Below are positions 63,715 to 64,000 of a stretch of DNA of 64,000 nucleotides, piece after piece; the stretch's first letter is position 1, and each line of letters begins with the position of its first letter. The notes under the pieces are model-generated. The model made no database searches. It was not told the origin of the DNA and saw only the letters and a program-made list of their open reading frames with translations. Source of the DNA: Allomuricauda sp. ARW1Y1 (lineage in GTDB: Bacteria > Bacteroidota > Bacteroidia > Flavobacteriales > Flavobacteriaceae); the NCBI RefSeq assembly GCF_013407935.1, contig NZ_JACBZU010000007.1:46418-110417 (forward strand), given 5' to 3'. The position numbers and the translations under genes were made by a program.

Positions 63715-63822
63715 AGAAAATAATTTCGTTACCTCATTTTCTTCTTTGTTCAGCGTAGCCGATTCCAGTGCTGACCCATGGGGAGTTATGGGGTAAACCG
63801 ACTTGCTTTTTAAGTCGGTTCT
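63715..63822. repeat. Intergenic repeat block C (most complete copy)
   Basis: 63715-63757 matches block D, 63747-63822 matches block B and 63781-63822 matches block A. TTACCTCAT (63729-63737) pairs with ATGGGGTAA (63788-63796) with one G-T pair. AACCGACTT (63796-63804) pairs perfectly with AAGTCGGTT (63812-63820). The 63633-63974 gap holds this block, the module 2 operator and the insertion-sequence end; 63823-63907 shows nothing else. Confidence 0.7.
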
Positions 63823-63907
63823 CTGTTGTGCTTTAGTTTTTTTTATAAGTCAAATCTGAACTTTTTCACATAAATAGAGTTTTCTTTAAACTCTTCATTC
63901 ATAGCTT

Positions 63908-64000
63908 TGTAGCCTTCCCTAAAAATAGGACAGTTTAAAATTCAGATTTTCTAACTTTAAATTTTAACTGTCACATGAAAAAAAGCAAGTTTACCGAGAG
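63908..64000 (+). mobile_element. Left end of an IS3-family insertion sequence
   Basis: TGTAGCCTTCCCTAAAAATA followed by GGACAGTTT has the form of a terminal inverted repeat of this IS3 subgroup (TG...CCCTAAAAA..GACAG). It lies 67 bp before a transposase-like start. The element continues beyond the window, so its other end and target duplication cannot be seen. Confidence 0.6.
63975..64000 (+). CDS. IS3-family transposase OrfA (first 8 codons only)
   Basis: ATG 63975 opens MKKSKFTE, the usual start of an IS3-family OrfA helix-turn-helix protein (MKKSKFTExQI...). The gene runs off the right edge. The call rests on those residues plus the terminal-repeat-like sequence in front. Confidence 0.6.

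Noticed and set aside
63796..63820. Intrinsic terminator at the AACCGACTT/AAGTCGGTT hairpin
   Set aside because: No T-run follows the stem on either strand, unlike the true terminators in this window.
61588..63822. Integron attC sites as the explanation for the intergenic blocks
   Set aside because: Dyad arms exist, but the core boxes are not RYYYAAC...GTTRRRY in attC order and no IntI gene is visible. The cassette idea is kept only as an analogy in the findings.

Overview
This is a stretch of a marine-type Flavobacteriaceae chromosome (phylum Bacteroidota), probably close to Muricauda/Allomuricauda. The assignment rests on gldK-L-M-N gliding/type IX secretion genes, SusC/SusD genes, the mevalonate pathway (class II HMG-CoA reductase plus a GYDIA-type GHMP kinase), HYC_CC_PP and GldK-type lipoproteins, and promoters of the TTG-N19-21-TAnnTTTG type instead of -35/-10 boxes. 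Most of the window is conserved core genome. The accessory parts are the SusCD locus (45.6-53.5 kb) and everything after tRNA-Phe (61.4-64.0 kb).

Layout. 1-7.8 kb (minus): topA, a ureohydrolase-fold gene with eroded metal ligands, then gldK, gldL, gldM and the start of gldN, the core of the type IX secretion/gliding motor. 8-11.9 kb: a large secreted VPS10/BNR-propeller protein and a polytopic membrane protein. 12-18.8 kb (plus): miaB, a sensorless sigma-54 activator, lptE, a TPR-like gene, secG, groES and groEL. 18.8-22.9 kb (minus): a 31-residue basic protein, then a metal-related operon (HYC_CC_PP protein, TonB-dependent receptor, two HMA-domain proteins). 23-30.8 kb (plus): a GAF-type Met-sulfoxide reductase, purH and the elongasome set mreB-mreC-mreD-mrdA-rodA. 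30.8-33.8 kb (minus): a DNA/RNA nuclease and the tail-specific protease. 34-38.8 kb (plus): surE, a small membrane protein, lpxB, an NlpC/P60 lipoprotein and comEC. 38.8-42.6 kb (minus): a peptide transporter and a DPP-IV peptidase, a likely peptide-use pair. 42.8-45.7 kb (plus): HMG-CoA reductase and a GHMP kinase with a DUF433/DUF5615 toxin-antitoxin pair wedged between them. 45.7-53.5 kb (plus): a short membrane-anchored AraC-type regulator, SusC, SusD, a third lipoprotein and a secreted orphan. 53.5-61.3 kb (minus): PpiD-like chaperone, CNNM/CorC transporter, small membrane protein, lptC, TPR protein, outer-membrane protein and coaX.

61.4-64 kb: tRNA-Phe, then an accessory array on the minus strand. 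It holds two paralogous HigB/HigA-type toxin-antitoxin pairs around a small lipoprotein, with related intergenic repeat blocks at the module boundaries. The window ends inside the left end of an IS3-family insertion sequence.

Most noteworthy: (1) the repeat blocks of the array, two of which keep a long-range dyad although the arm sequences differ; (2) a 21-bp-period direct repeat of CATCCGTCA found before both the AraC-type regulator and the orphan secreted gene, on either side of the SusCD locus; (3) the toxin-antitoxin pair translationally interlocked with a mevalonate-pathway gene; (4) the ureohydrolase-like pseudoenzyme beside the gld genes. Several start codons were moved because the longest frame would begin inside a promoter or a terminator.
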